The notes under the pieces were generated by a model, which made no database searches, was not told the origin of the DNA, and saw only the letters and a list, made by a program, of their open reading frames with translations. A stretch of DNA of 19,694 nucleotides. It comes from Methanobacteriota archaeon. Lineage in GTDB: Archaea; Halobacteriota; Syntropharchaeia; JACQPP01. Every line of letters begins with the position of its first letter. The stretch's first letter is position 1. The DNA is taken from contig JACQPP010000010.1 in the NCBI GenBank assembly GCA_016207465.1, positions 1-19,694 of the forward strand. The letters are read 5' to 3'. Shown here piece after piece: positions 7,888 to 14,253 of the stretch. A program made the position numbers and the translations under genes.

Positions 7888-8558
7888 ATGGCGGAAGACT
7901 ACGAGGACGCGCTGCGGGCCAACCTGAAGAAGCTCTCCAGCATCGGCACCAACATCGAGGAGCTCCGGGAGCGCCCCCTCAAGAAAATCCAGGAGCACGA
8001 GATTGTCCTCCACCGCATCCTCAACCTCTGCAAGGGGTTCCTCACCAAGGAGGAGGTCAAGGAGATGCAGGCCTCCCTGGACGCCCTCCAGGAGCGCCTC
8101 GGCTCCATGGAGAAGAGCCTCAAGGAGCTCTCCGGGAAGGTGGAGCGGGAGACCCAGGTGAACCTGGCCCCCCTCCAGGAGCGCCTCGGCTCCATGGAGA
8201 AGAGCCTCAAGGAGAGCGTCCGGAAGCTCTCCCAGGTGGACTCCGAAATCATCGGCGAACTCAGCAAGGTCCAGAGCCTACTCGCCGCCGAGACGGAGGA
8301 GCCACCGCGCCTCACCGAGATGCTCCCCGAGCCCGAGAGGGCCCGCCCCCCGGAACGGGAGGCCAAGCCCCCCCGCGCTCCAAGAGGTCCACCGGCGACC
8401 TCGAGCGGGAGCGGGACAAGCTCCTCGCCATGCTCGGCAAGTTCACCGAGGACTACAACGCCGGGCTCATCTCCAAGGAGGCCTACGAGGAGACCCTCAA
8501 AGGGGGAGAGGAGCGCCTCGGACAGATTGAGGCCGAGATTGAGAAGACCTCCCGATAG
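7888..8558 (+). CDS. Coiled-coil protein, reading frame broken at a C7 tract
   Basis: A heptad-rich, charged protein of about 223 residues if read through one frame change; I know no function for it. It begins MAEDYEDALRANLKKLSSIG and continues as long coiled coil to about residue 140, with an internal duplication of LQERLGSMEKSLKE. A Pro-rich linker follows. At the run of seven C at 8368-8374 the frame turns into Ser/Pro/Arg-rich nonsense that would end at 8607. In the next frame the sequence becomes GDLERERDKLLAMLGKFTED and GLISKEAYEETLKGGEERL, a SHOCT-like helical hairpin ending at TAG 8558. One extra C (C8) would restore a single frame. Either a sequencing or assembly error in the homopolymer, a real mutation, or slippage. 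No transmembrane segment seen. It is divergent from the unknown helical gene. Confidence 0.75.
8084..8214 (+). repeat. Direct repeat, two identical 44-bp copies inside the coiled-coil gene
   Basis: Positions 8084-8127 and 8171-8214 are identical over 44 bases, including every silent position, at a spacing of 87 bases (29 codons). Each copy encodes LQERLGSMEKSLKE in the same frame. The lack of silent differences points to recent duplication or gene conversion. Confidence 0.9.
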
Positions 8559-8586
8559 ATACGGGATTTATACTACCGTCAAGCCA

Positions 8587-8626
8587 TTTTCTTTCTTTTC
8601 CGACTAAAATCGCTTTTCTTTCTTTT
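8587..8626 (+). terminator. Pyrimidine-tract terminator of the coiled-coil gene
   Basis: Two copies of the 13-mer TTTTCTTTCTTTT (8587-8599 and 8614-8626) lie 29 and 56 nt after the gene's stop. T-rich tracts without a required hairpin are the known form of archaeal intrinsic terminator. Function inferred from sequence and position. Confidence 0.6.
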
Positions 8627-8716
8627 GTAGGCAAGCTTCGCGTTTTGCGAAGCACAACGCGAAGGTTGCCGTTAGCCTCGGCTCGAAGAGCCGAGGCGTG
8701 ACAAAAGAAAGAAAAG
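8613..8716. repeat. Nested inverted repeat with two inner hairpins between convergent genes
   Basis: A perfect 16-nt outer arm (8613-8628, CTTTTCTTTCTTTTGT) pairs with 8701-8716. Inside are two hairpins: GCTTCGC / GCGAAGC (8635-8641 with 8647-8653, 5-nt loop) and GCCTCGGCTC / GAGCCGAGGC (8675-8684 with 8688-8697, GAA loop). It fills the gap between the convergent coiled-coil and DUF835 genes and could end transcription from both sides. Confidence 0.75.
8703..8715 (-). terminator. Pyrimidine-tract terminator of the DUF835 gene
   Basis: Read on the minus strand, TTTTCTTTCTTTT begins 6 nt after the DUF835 stop. It is the same 13-mer that follows the convergent gene on the plus strand. Confidence 0.6.
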
Positions 8717-8720
8717 GGAT

Positions 8721-9383
8721 TTATCGTCTTCGCGCGGCGGTGCTCCATCCGGGGTGCTGGAAGACCTCGAGGTGGCGCTCCAGCATGGCCCGCTCCGTGC
8801 CGGTGAATGCCTTGGTGCTGATGGGCACCAGGAGGCGGCCCCGGTGGCTGGCCACCACGTCGCGGAGCTCCATGAGAAGGAGGAGGGCGGCGGTGAAGTT
8901 GTACTGGACCGCCAAGTATTCAAAGCCATCTAGGAGCACAATCCCCCGTGGGTCCGCCTCCAGGAATTTCTCCACCATCAGGGTGAGCTCCTCGAGCCCT
9001 TGGACGGTGGGGTGCTCGGTCTGCTGGCGGCGGGTGAGCCAGCAGGTGCGGGCCTGCTTCATGGTGGGGCCGAGTTCCTCCCAGAGCATCTCGGGGTGGA
9101 TGGTGGAGAAGCAGAGCCCCTGGAAGCCCTCCCGCATCATCTCCATGAGGAGCTTGAAACTCTGGGGGGCCCCCGGGGAGGACTCGGGGACCAGATAGGT
9201 GTGGCCGGCCCGCAGGAGGTTGTAGACAATGGGGACCGGCACCATCCGCCCCCCGGTTTCGGCCGGGGCCAGCAGAATCCTCTCCGGGTCCACCGGCTCT
9301 GCGTCCCGGGCCGCTGGCGCGGGCTCCGGTATCTGCTCTGCCGCCTCCGGCAACTGGAGGCCTCGCGGGTTCCCCCGTTCCAT
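8721..9383 (-). CDS. DUF835 domain protein
   Basis: A 220-residue soluble protein. Residues about 1-60 are a variable, acidic, Pro-rich arm. Residues about 65-215 fit DUF835: HTYLVPESSPGAPQSFKLL, then REGFQGLCFSTIHPEMLW, then the hallmark ADPRGIVLLDGFEYLAVQYN and RGRLLVPISTKAF. DUF835 is common in Euryarchaeota, often in sensor proteins or alone; its activity is not established, although the fold is thought to be RecA/KaiC-like. No membrane segment, PAS or receiver domain is present. I start at ATG 9383, which has GGTGGGG about 6 nt upstream; the longer frame from 9473 would begin before the AACCTTTAT box and is rejected. It converges on the coiled-coil gene. Confidence 0.8.
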   Translation of the reverse strand: MERGNPRGLQLPEAAEQIPEPAPAARDAEPVDPERILLAPAETGGRMVPVPIVYNLLRAGHTYLVPESSPGAPQSFKLLMEMMREGFQGLCFSTIHPEMLWEELGPTMKQARTCWLTRRQQTEHPTVQGLEELTLMVEKFLEADPRGIVLLDGFEYLAVQYNFTAALLLLMELRDVVASHRGRLLVPISTKAFTGTERAMLERHLEVFQHPGWSTAARRR

Positions 9384-9423
9384 CAACAACCCCACCTGGA
9401 AAGATATCTGCTCTTGAATATAG

Positions 9424-9432
9424 ATAAAGGTT
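9424..9432 (-). promoter_or_regulatory. AACCTTTAT promoter box of the DUF835 gene
   Basis: The minus strand reads AACCTTTATCTATATTC, placed 41 nt before the ATG at 9383. With a start about 25 nt downstream of the box the mRNA would keep the GGTGGGG ribosome-binding site. Confidence 0.55.
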
Positions 9433-9487
9433 GCCCGAGGGTTTTCGACGTCCCCCGCCAGTTTTTTATCCACCGGATGCGGCGCGC

Positions 9488-10228
9488 CTAAATCCGGGCC
9501 CTCTGGAGGTCGCTCCCCGCCTCCACGTCGGAGCCGGTCTCCCTCCCCGCCTCCCTCTCCAGGAGCCGCGGCCGGGAGCGGTGGTCGAGGTGGACCAGGA
9601 GGAGGCGGCGGGCCCCCGACCGGTGGGAGGCCTCTCCCGCCTGCCGGGCCGAGGAGTGGCCATACCGGTTGGCGGCCTCCTCGAAGCGGGCCGGGGCCGA
9701 GGCCTCATGGACCAGCAGGCGGGCCCCCCGGGCCAACTCCACCACCCCGGGGCAGGGGGAGGTGTCCCCCGAGTAGACCAGGGGGCCCAGGCGCACCGCG
9801 TAGGCGGGGACCCCGTGGATGGCCCGGGCCGCCCGCAGGTCCCCCTGGGAGACCCGGGGCCCCGTCCACCCGTGGAGGCGGAGGGGATAGGGCTGCTTGC
9901 GGAAGAAGCCCGCGAAGGTGGTCTCGGTGAGGAGCCGGGCGGCCTGGAGGGCCTCCCGGGGCCCGTGGAGGTGGAGGGGGCGGGTGCGGCCGAGAATCTC
10001 CATCCCCTTGAGGAGGAGGGGGACGCCGAGGATGTGGTCCCCGTGGGCGTGGCTCACCACCAGCCGGTCCACCCGGTCGAGGGTGTATCCGGCCTCCAGG
10101 AGCCGGCGGGGGGTCTCGGGGCCGCAGTCGAACACCGTGAGTTTTCCCCGGTGCTCTGCGGCGAGGCTTGTGTTGGCCCTCCGCCTCTGGGGGGCGGCGG
10201 CCCCGGTGCCCAGGAGGGTGACCTTCAT
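9488..10228 (-). CDS. Metallo-beta-lactamase fold hydrolase, RNase Z-like
   Basis: A 246-residue metallo-hydrolase. It opens with MKVTLLGTGAAAPQRRRANT, then FDCGPETPRRLLEAG, and the zinc motif LVVSHAHGDHILGVPLLLKG near residue 60, which fits HxHxDH. Later ligands appear as YSGDTSPCPGVVELA and LVHEAS near residues 155-175, and the RNase Z-type GHSSARQAGEASH and LVHLDHRSRP near the end. This order matches RNase Z/ElaC, which cuts the 3' trailer of tRNA precursors, but the protein is shorter than typical archaeal RNase Z (about 300) and I do not see the long exosite arm. A different phosphodiesterase role remains possible. ATG at 10228 is about 30 nt from the AT-rich core shared with divergent proS. 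Confidence 0.85.
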   Translation of the reverse strand: MKVTLLGTGAAAPQRRRANTSLAAEHRGKLTVFDCGPETPRRLLEAGYTLDRVDRLVVSHAHGDHILGVPLLLKGMEILGRTRPLHLHGPREALQAARLLTETTFAGFFRKQPYPLRLHGWTGPRVSQGDLRAARAIHGVPAYAVRLGPLVYSGDTSPCPGVVELARGARLLVHEASAPARFEEAANRYGHSSARQAGEASHRSGARRLLLVHLDHRSRPRLLEREAGRETGSDVEAGSDLQRARI

Positions 10229-10253
10229 GGTGTCTCCTCCCCCGCGCGGGAGG

Positions 10254-10265
10254 AAAAAACATATC
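10254..10265. promoter_or_regulatory. Shared AT-rich promoter core for the divergent RNase Z-like gene and proS
   Basis: AAAAAACATATCT is the only AT-rich element in the 77-nt divergent gap. It is about 26-37 nt from the minus-strand ATG and 41-52 nt from the proS ATG. Confidence 0.5.
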
Positions 10266-10305
10266 TCCGGGGGGACCCGTCCCCTTGAGTCAGCGAGGAG
10301 CACCG

Positions 10306-11727
10306 ATGGAGAAGAAGCCTGACGCCCCCTTGAAGAAGGACAACTTCCAGGAGTGGTGGCAGGAAATCCTGGGGCGCGCCGAGATTGTGGACAACCGCTA
10401 CCCGGTGAAGGGGCTCACCGTGTGGCACCCCTCGGGGTTCGCCCTCCGGCGCCGGGTCTACGACCTCCTGCGGAGTCTCCTCGACCGCGACCACCAGGAG
10501 ACCCTCTTCCCCCTGCTCATCCCCGAGGACCAGTTGGCCAGGGAGGCGGCCCACATCAAGGGGTTCGAGAAGGAGGTCTACTGGGTGACCCGGGGGGGCG
10601 GGGAGGATCTCGAGGTCCCCCTGGCCCTCCGCCCCACCAGCGAGACCGCCATCTACCCCATGTTCCAGCTGTGGGTGCGGAGCCACGCCGACCTCCCCAT
10701 CCGCATCTACCAGATTGTCAACGTCTTCCGCCACGAGACCAAGCACACCCGCCCCCTCATCCGCCTCCGCGAAATCACCTCCTTCAAGGAGGCACACACC
10801 GTCCACGCCACCTGGGAGGAGGCCGACGCCCAGGTGCAGGCCGCCACCCAACTATACCGCGAGTTCTTCGACCACCTGGGGGTCCCCTACATCATCACCC
10901 GGCGGCCCGACTGGGACAAGTTCCCCGGGGCCGACTACAGCGTGGCCTTCGACACCATGATGCCCGACGGCCGCACCCTCCAGATCGGCACCATCCACCA
11001 CCTGGGGGACCACTTCGCCCGCACCTTCCACATCCAATACGAGGCCCCCGGGGGCGAGCGCAAACACGCCCACCAGACCTGCTACGGCATCTCCGAGCGG
11101 TGCATCGCCGCCCTCCTCGCCACCCACGGGGACGACCGGGGCCTCCAGATACCCCCCACGGTGGCCCCCATCCAGGCGGTGGTCATCCCCATCACATATG
11201 GCGAGAACCCACAGGTCCTCCAGGCGGCACGGGGGTTCCGGGAGGCCCTGGAGAGGGCCGGGGTCCGGGCCCGCCTCGACGAGCGCAACCTCCGCCCCGG
11301 GGAGAAATACTACCACTGGGAGTTCCGCGGGGTCCCCCTGCGCGTGGAAATCGGCCCCAAGGACCTCCAGAAGAACCAGGTCACCCTGGTGCGCCGCGAC
11401 ACCCTGGAGCGCACCACCGCCCCCCTCGACCGGGGAGCGGAGGAGGTCCAGCGGCTCCTCCGGGAGATGGGCGACAGCCTCCGGGCCGCCGCCCGCCGGC
11501 AGATGGAGTCCCGGCTCCGCTCCTGCGCCACCACGGCGGAGGCCCGCCGGGCCACCGAAGGGGGGGTCGCCTGGCTCACCTGGTGCGGACAGAAGGACTG
11601 CGCCGAGGCCATCGAGACCGAGACCGAGTCCGCCCTCCTCGGCCTCTCCCCCCTCGATGCGGAGGCCCGATGCGTGAAATGCGGGGCCCCCGGCAAGCAC
11701 CGGGCACTCCTGGGCCGGGCCTATTAG
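10306..11727 (+). CDS. proS: Prolyl-tRNA synthetase, archaeal/eukaryotic type
   Basis: Charges tRNA-Pro with proline. At 473 residues it has the length and order of the archaeal class: class II core with LALRPTSETAIYPMFQLW near residue 108, motif 2 in VFRHETKHTRPLIRLREIT near 140, HQTCYGISERCIAALLATHG near 255, then the anticodon-binding domain (about 285-395, AVVIPITYGENPQVLQAARG). The C-terminal zinc domain shows Cys at CATTAEA, CGQKDC and CVKCG, and the chain ends in Tyr (LLGRAY) as is usual for this class. No editing insertion is present. I start at ATG 10306, which has GAGGAG 6-8 nt upstream; the TTG 21 nt earlier is in frame but less likely. Confidence 0.97.
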   Translation: MEKKPDAPLKKDNFQEWWQEILGRAEIVDNRYPVKGLTVWHPSGFALRRRVYDLLRSLLDRDHQETLFPLLIPEDQLAREAAHIKGFEKEVYWVTRGGGEDLEVPLALRPTSETAIYPMFQLWVRSHADLPIRIYQIVNVFRHETKHTRPLIRLREITSFKEAHTVHATWEEADAQVQAATQLYREFFDHLGVPYIITRRPDWDKFPGADYSVAFDTMMPDGRTLQIGTIHHLGDHFARTFHIQYEAPGGERKHAHQTCYGISERCIAALLATHGDDRGLQIPPTVAPIQAVVIPITYGENPQVLQAARGFREALERAGVRARLDERNLRPGEKYYHWEFRGVPLRVEIGPKDLQKNQVTLVRRDTLERTTAPLDRGAEEVQRLLREMGDSLRAAARRQMESRLRSCATTAEARRATEGGVAWLTWCGQKDCAEAIETETESALLGLSPLDAEARCVKCGAPGKHRALLGRAY

Positions 11728-11771
11728 GGCGGGGTGGCTTTTTGTAGTGGGAACATCCTTGTAGGGTAGCC

Positions 11772-12266
11772 ATGCGCCAGACCGCCCGCGCCAGCCGCAC
11801 CGCCGAAAGGGCCGCCGAACGCGACCGCCAAATCCGCCAGGAACTCCAGGCCCAGGGGGAGCGCCGCGCCCAACTCGAGACCACGCTGACCCCCCGCATG
11901 TCCAAGGAGGCCTTCGTCCGCGAACTCATCAGCGTCTACAAGACCCTCCGCTTCGTGGAGCGGGTCCCCGAGCCCATGCCCATCCCCACCGTCAAGAAGC
12001 GATTCTGCGAAAAAACAGGGCTCACCCGGGAGCAGTTCGACCAGTTCTTCGAAATCATCGACCTCGAAGGGCCCACCCACCGCATCTCCCTCCTCGTCCC
12101 CGAATACCGCAACTCCGGGGGCATCACCCTCGGGGGCCGCTACTTCCACAACATGATTGTCCGCGAGGAGCAGAAGCGATACTGCCACAAGTGCGGCCAG
12201 CCCCTCGAATCCGGGGCGGCCCAGTGCCCCTCCTGCAAGGCGAAGACCGGCGGCTTCGCCCCGTGA
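11772..12266 (+). CDS. Zinc-ribbon protein of unknown function
   Basis: A 164-residue protein. Residues 1-45 form a very basic, Ala/Arg/Glu-rich helix (ASRTAERAAERDRQIRQELQ) of coiled-coil type. Residues about 46-135 look like a helical/winged-helix body (KEAFVRELISVYKTLRFVER, then TREQFDQFFEIIDLEGPTHR). The last 25 residues hold one zinc ribbon, CHKCG and CPSC. I do not recognise the family. Basic arm plus helical body plus zinc ribbon would suit nucleic-acid binding, but that is inference. ATG at 11772 has a T-rich GGCTTTTTG about 30 nt upstream. It follows proS by 44 nt. Its TGA stop is the first triplet of a repeated 3' sequence. Confidence 0.75.
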   Translation: MRQTARASRTAERAAERDRQIRQELQAQGERRAQLETTLTPRMSKEAFVRELISVYKTLRFVERVPEPMPIPTVKKRFCEKTGLTREQFDQFFEIIDLEGPTHRISLLVPEYRNSGGITLGGRYFHNMIVREEQKRYCHKCGQPLESGAAQCPSCKAKTGGFAP

Positions 12267-12284
12267 AATTTTGGCTCGCTGCGC
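12264..12284 (+). repeat. Truncated copy of the 3'-end palindromic element
   Basis: TGAAATTTTGGCTCGC starts exactly at the stop codon and is identical for 16 nt to the minus-strand element that starts at the stop codon at 14288. It continues through N3 and GCT, then diverges, so the closing arm is missing. Confidence 0.7.
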
Positions 12285-12290
12285 TGAAAC

Positions 12291-12299
12291 AACCTTTAT
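12291..12299 (+). promoter_or_regulatory. AACCTTTAT promoter box of the MFS gene
   Basis: AACCTTTAT lies 37 nt before the MFS ATG and runs straight into the palindrome at 12299-12337. Confidence 0.55.
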
Positions 12300-12337
12300 G
12301 TTTTCTCCATGCGAGCGAAGCGAGCATGGAGAAAACA
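12299..12337 (+). repeat. Palindrome between the promoter box and start codon of the MFS gene
   Basis: Perfect 14-bp arms TGTTTTCTCCATGC (12299-12312) and GCATGGAGAAAACA (12324-12337) flank the 11-nt loop GAGCGAAGCGA. The right arm includes the A of the start codon. The site spans the expected transcription start, where archaeal repressors commonly bind, so it could be an operator. It also belongs to the palindrome family described in the findings. Confidence 0.85.
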
Positions 12338-13725
12338 TGGCCTCTACCCCCCGCTCCCGCGCCGCCCTGGTGACCTTCTGCGCCCTGCTGGTCCTCGGGG
12401 GGCTGAACTTCTCCGACCAGGGCCTCGTCTTCCCCCTGAACGAGCTCATCATCCGGGAGTTCCGCCTGACGGACACCCAGATGGGGCTGGTGGGGAGCGC
12501 CTTCATCTTCGTCCTCGGGGGGGTGATGATTGCCTGGGGCTACCTGGCCGACATCTACTCGCGGAAGAAAATCATGCTCTTCGGGGCCTTCCTGTGGAGC
12601 ATCACCGCCTACGCCCTTGTCTACGTGCAGAACTACGAGCAGCTCTTCCTGGTGCGGGCCCTCGGCGGAGTGGGCATCGGCTCCTTCTTCCCCGTGGCCT
12701 TCTCCATGTCCGCGGATATGTTTCCCCCGGGCCAGCGGGGCAAGGCGGCCGCCTGGCTCAACCTCCTGCCGGCGGTGGGGGCCTTCGCGGGAATCGCGGT
12801 GGCCGTGGTCTATGGGCCCACCCTGGGCTGGAGGTTCCCCTTCCAGGTCATCGGCCTCGGGGGCCTGGTGGCCGTGGGGGTCTTCTGGTTCCTCATGAAG
12901 GAGCCCCGGCGGGCCAGCAGCGAGCCCGAATTCCGGGAGCGGGTGGCGGCCGGGGAGGCATACGGCTACAAAATCCGCCCCTCCGACTGGAAGGTCCTCT
13001 ACCAGGTGCGGGCCAACCTCTTCCTCCTCCTCCAGGGCATCCCCGGGAGCCTCCCCTGGGGCATCCTCACCTTCTGGACCATCCCCTACCTCAACCGCCA
13101 GGGGTTCCCCATCCTCCTCGCCTCCCTCTACCTCGTCGGCTTCGGCATGGGGGCCGCCCTCGGCAACATCGTCGGGGGCTACCTGGGGGACAGGCTCCAC
13201 CGCACGCGGGGCATCCAGTGGCGCGTCCCCCTCTGCCTCCTCGGCCTCCTCGGGGGCATGGTCCTCATGGGCGCCGTCCTCCTCCGGGGCATCCCGCGCC
13301 TCACCGGCTTCACCGGCGACCCCTCCGAGATTCTCCCCTTCTCCCTCTACCTCTTGGAACACTGGGAATACGGCGTCCCCTTCGACGTCTTCTTCATCGC
13401 CGGAATCCTGGCCACCCTCACCGGAGCCAACTGGTTCGCCATCATGCAGGACATCAACCTCCCCGAAATCCGCGGCTCGGTCTCCGGGTTCAACAACGTC
13501 ACCAACCAGGTGGGCGCCGGAATCGGCCCCCTCCTCGGCGGCCTCCTCGGGGACCTCCTGGGGCTCCAGCAGGCCCTCTTCATCTCCACCCTCTTCTGGG
13601 TCGGCTGCGCCCTCCTCTGGCTCCCCCTCTACTGGAACCTCCCCGAGGCCGAAAAACGGGTGCGGGACATCCTCGCACAGAGGGCGAGGGAGTCGGGGCA
13701 GAAACCGGCCTCCCACCGCCCCTAA
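12337..13725 (+). CDS. Major facilitator superfamily transporter
   Basis: A 462-residue membrane carrier with about 12 hydrophobic helices. Helix 1 region is RAALVTFCALLVLGGLNFSD, and the MFS signature loop between helices 2 and 3 reads GYLADIYSRKKIMLFGAF near residue 68. A longer hydrophilic loop (about 190-230, KEPRRASSEPEFRERVA) separates the two halves. The second half has GNIVGGYLGDRLHRTRG, another loop of the same type, and VSGFNNVTNQVGAGIGPLLG. The helix 1 motif with an Asp before the second helix resembles the spinster-like group, but substrate and direction cannot be inferred. ATG at 12337 directly follows the promoter palindrome. The next plus-strand gene is far away, so it is likely transcribed alone. 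Confidence 0.92.
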   Translation: MASTPRSRAALVTFCALLVLGGLNFSDQGLVFPLNELIIREFRLTDTQMGLVGSAFIFVLGGVMIAWGYLADIYSRKKIMLFGAFLWSITAYALVYVQNYEQLFLVRALGGVGIGSFFPVAFSMSADMFPPGQRGKAAAWLNLLPAVGAFAGIAVAVVYGPTLGWRFPFQVIGLGGLVAVGVFWFLMKEPRRASSEPEFRERVAAGEAYGYKIRPSDWKVLYQVRANLFLLLQGIPGSLPWGILTFWTIPYLNRQGFPILLASLYLVGFGMGAALGNIVGGYLGDRLHRTRGIQWRVPLCLLGLLGGMVLMGAVLLRGIPRLTGFTGDPSEILPFSLYLLEHWEYGVPFDVFFIAGILATLTGANWFAIMQDINLPEIRGSVSGFNNVTNQVGAGIGPLLGGLLGDLLGLQQALFISTLFWVGCALLWLPLYWNLPEAEKRVRDILAQRARESGQKPASHRP

Positions 13726-13744
13726 AGAGGCCCTTCTGGTTTGA

Positions 13745-13835
13745 GTGACACAGTTTTTATCCGCAGATTTCGCAGATTACACAGATTCCCACAAAAAATA
13801 ATCCGCGTAATCTGCGGCTTCGCCCTCGGTGTCAC
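13745..13835. repeat. Intergenic nested inverted repeat with CGCAGATT units
   Basis: Outer arms GTGACAC (13745-13751) and GTGTCAC (13829-13835) enclose CCGCAGATT (13761-13769), CGCAGATTAC (13771-13780), a third degenerate unit ACAGATT, and the inverse GTAATCTGCGG (13807-13817). The degenerate CGCAGATTA/CACAGATT units resemble intergenic repeats seen in many prokaryotic genomes, from memory. It lies between the convergent MFS and membrane zinc-ribbon genes. Confidence 0.7.
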
Positions 13836-13849
13836 CAATCAAGGAGGGG

Positions 13850-13861
13850 GCCCTTAAGGGC
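13850..13861. repeat. Perfect 12-bp palindrome over a stop codon
   Basis: GCCCTTAAGGGC contains the TAA stop of the membrane zinc-ribbon gene at its centre. Confidence 0.6.
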
Positions 13862-14153
13862 TCTTCCCCGTCTGGTTGAACCCGCAGGAGGGGCAGTAGG
13901 TGGACGCTGTCCTCTCCTCGAACCTCCATCCGCAGTGCCAGCACCTGGGGCGCTCCTCCCCCCTCCGTATCTCCAGGCGCTCCCCGCAGGTCTGGCAGTA
14001 TTTCCAGCGCCGGGGGGCCTGGCACTGGGGGCACCAGTGGGCCCACCGGGTCTTGCGCTCCTGGGGCCAGGCGAAGAGCAGGATGTAGAGGACGAAGGCG
14101 AGGAGGAAGGCCAGCCAGAAGAGGAGGAGGTCGAGGGGGCCGGGGAGGGGCAT
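13854..14153 (-). CDS. Membrane-anchored double zinc-ribbon protein
   Basis: A 99-residue protein with one N-terminal membrane helix (LDLLLFWLAFLLAFVLYILL, about residues 7-27) and a cytoplasmic or surface tail holding two zinc ribbons. The first has CPQC and CQTC, the second CWHC and CPSC. I do not know its function; small proteins of this build are common in archaea and usually uncharacterised. I start at ATG 14153, before the membrane helix. In-frame GTG 14174 and ATG 14213 would add residues translated from the palindromes upstream, and the latter lies inside the promoter box. With the chosen start the mRNA leader would contain at least one hairpin. Confidence 0.72.
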   Translation of the reverse strand: MPLPGPLDLLLFWLAFLLAFVLYILLFAWPQERKTRWAHWCPQCQAPRRWKYCQTCGERLEIRRGEERPRCWHCGWRFEERTASTYCPSCGFNQTGKSP

Positions 14154-14161
14154 GATTTTAT

Positions 14162-14184
14162 CCCCGCTCGCCACGCTCGCGGGG
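14162..14184 (-). repeat. Palindrome in the leader of the membrane zinc-ribbon gene
   Basis: Arms CCCCGC and GCGGGG flank an 11-nt loop which on the minus strand is GAGCGTGGCGA. With the arm ends this gives GCGAGC-GTG-GCGAGC in the gene's sense direction, the same core as the palindrome before the MFS gene. Confidence 0.7.
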
Positions 14185-14186
14185 TG

Positions 14187-14209
14187 TTTTTCCCGCTTCG
14201 CGGGAAAAA
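14187..14209 (-). repeat. Palindrome adjoining the promoter box of the membrane zinc-ribbon gene
   Basis: Perfect 10-bp arms TTTTTCCCGC (14187-14196) and GCGGGAAAAA (14200-14209) with a 3-nt loop, GAA on the minus strand. It directly follows AACCTTTATG, as the palindrome at the MFS gene does. Confidence 0.8.
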
Positions 14210-14211
14210 GC

Positions 14212-14220
14212 ATAAAGGTT
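14212..14220 (-). promoter_or_regulatory. AACCTTTAT promoter box of the membrane zinc-ribbon gene
   Basis: The minus strand reads AACCTTTAT, 59 nt before the ATG at 14153, leaving a leader of about 30 nt. Confidence 0.5.
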
Positions 14221-14253
14221 ATCCGGGGCGGGGCTCGGTCGAACCCTTTTTTG

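Noticed and set aside
8613..8716. Nested inverted repeat as a miniature transposon
   Set aside because: No target-site duplication or transposase is visible, and the position between two convergent stops with T-tracts fits a terminator better.
9384..9473. Longer start for the DUF835 gene
   Set aside because: It would begin upstream of the AACCTTTAT box, while ATG 9383 has a good ribosome-binding site and matches the promoter position.
12124..13716. Minus-strand frame of about 530 codons over the MFS gene
   Set aside because: Acidic low-complexity shadow of the transporter, with no recognisable motif and no promoter.
14154..14213. Longer start (ATG 14213) for the membrane zinc-ribbon gene
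   Set aside because: That ATG lies within the promoter box and the added residues would be translated palindromes.
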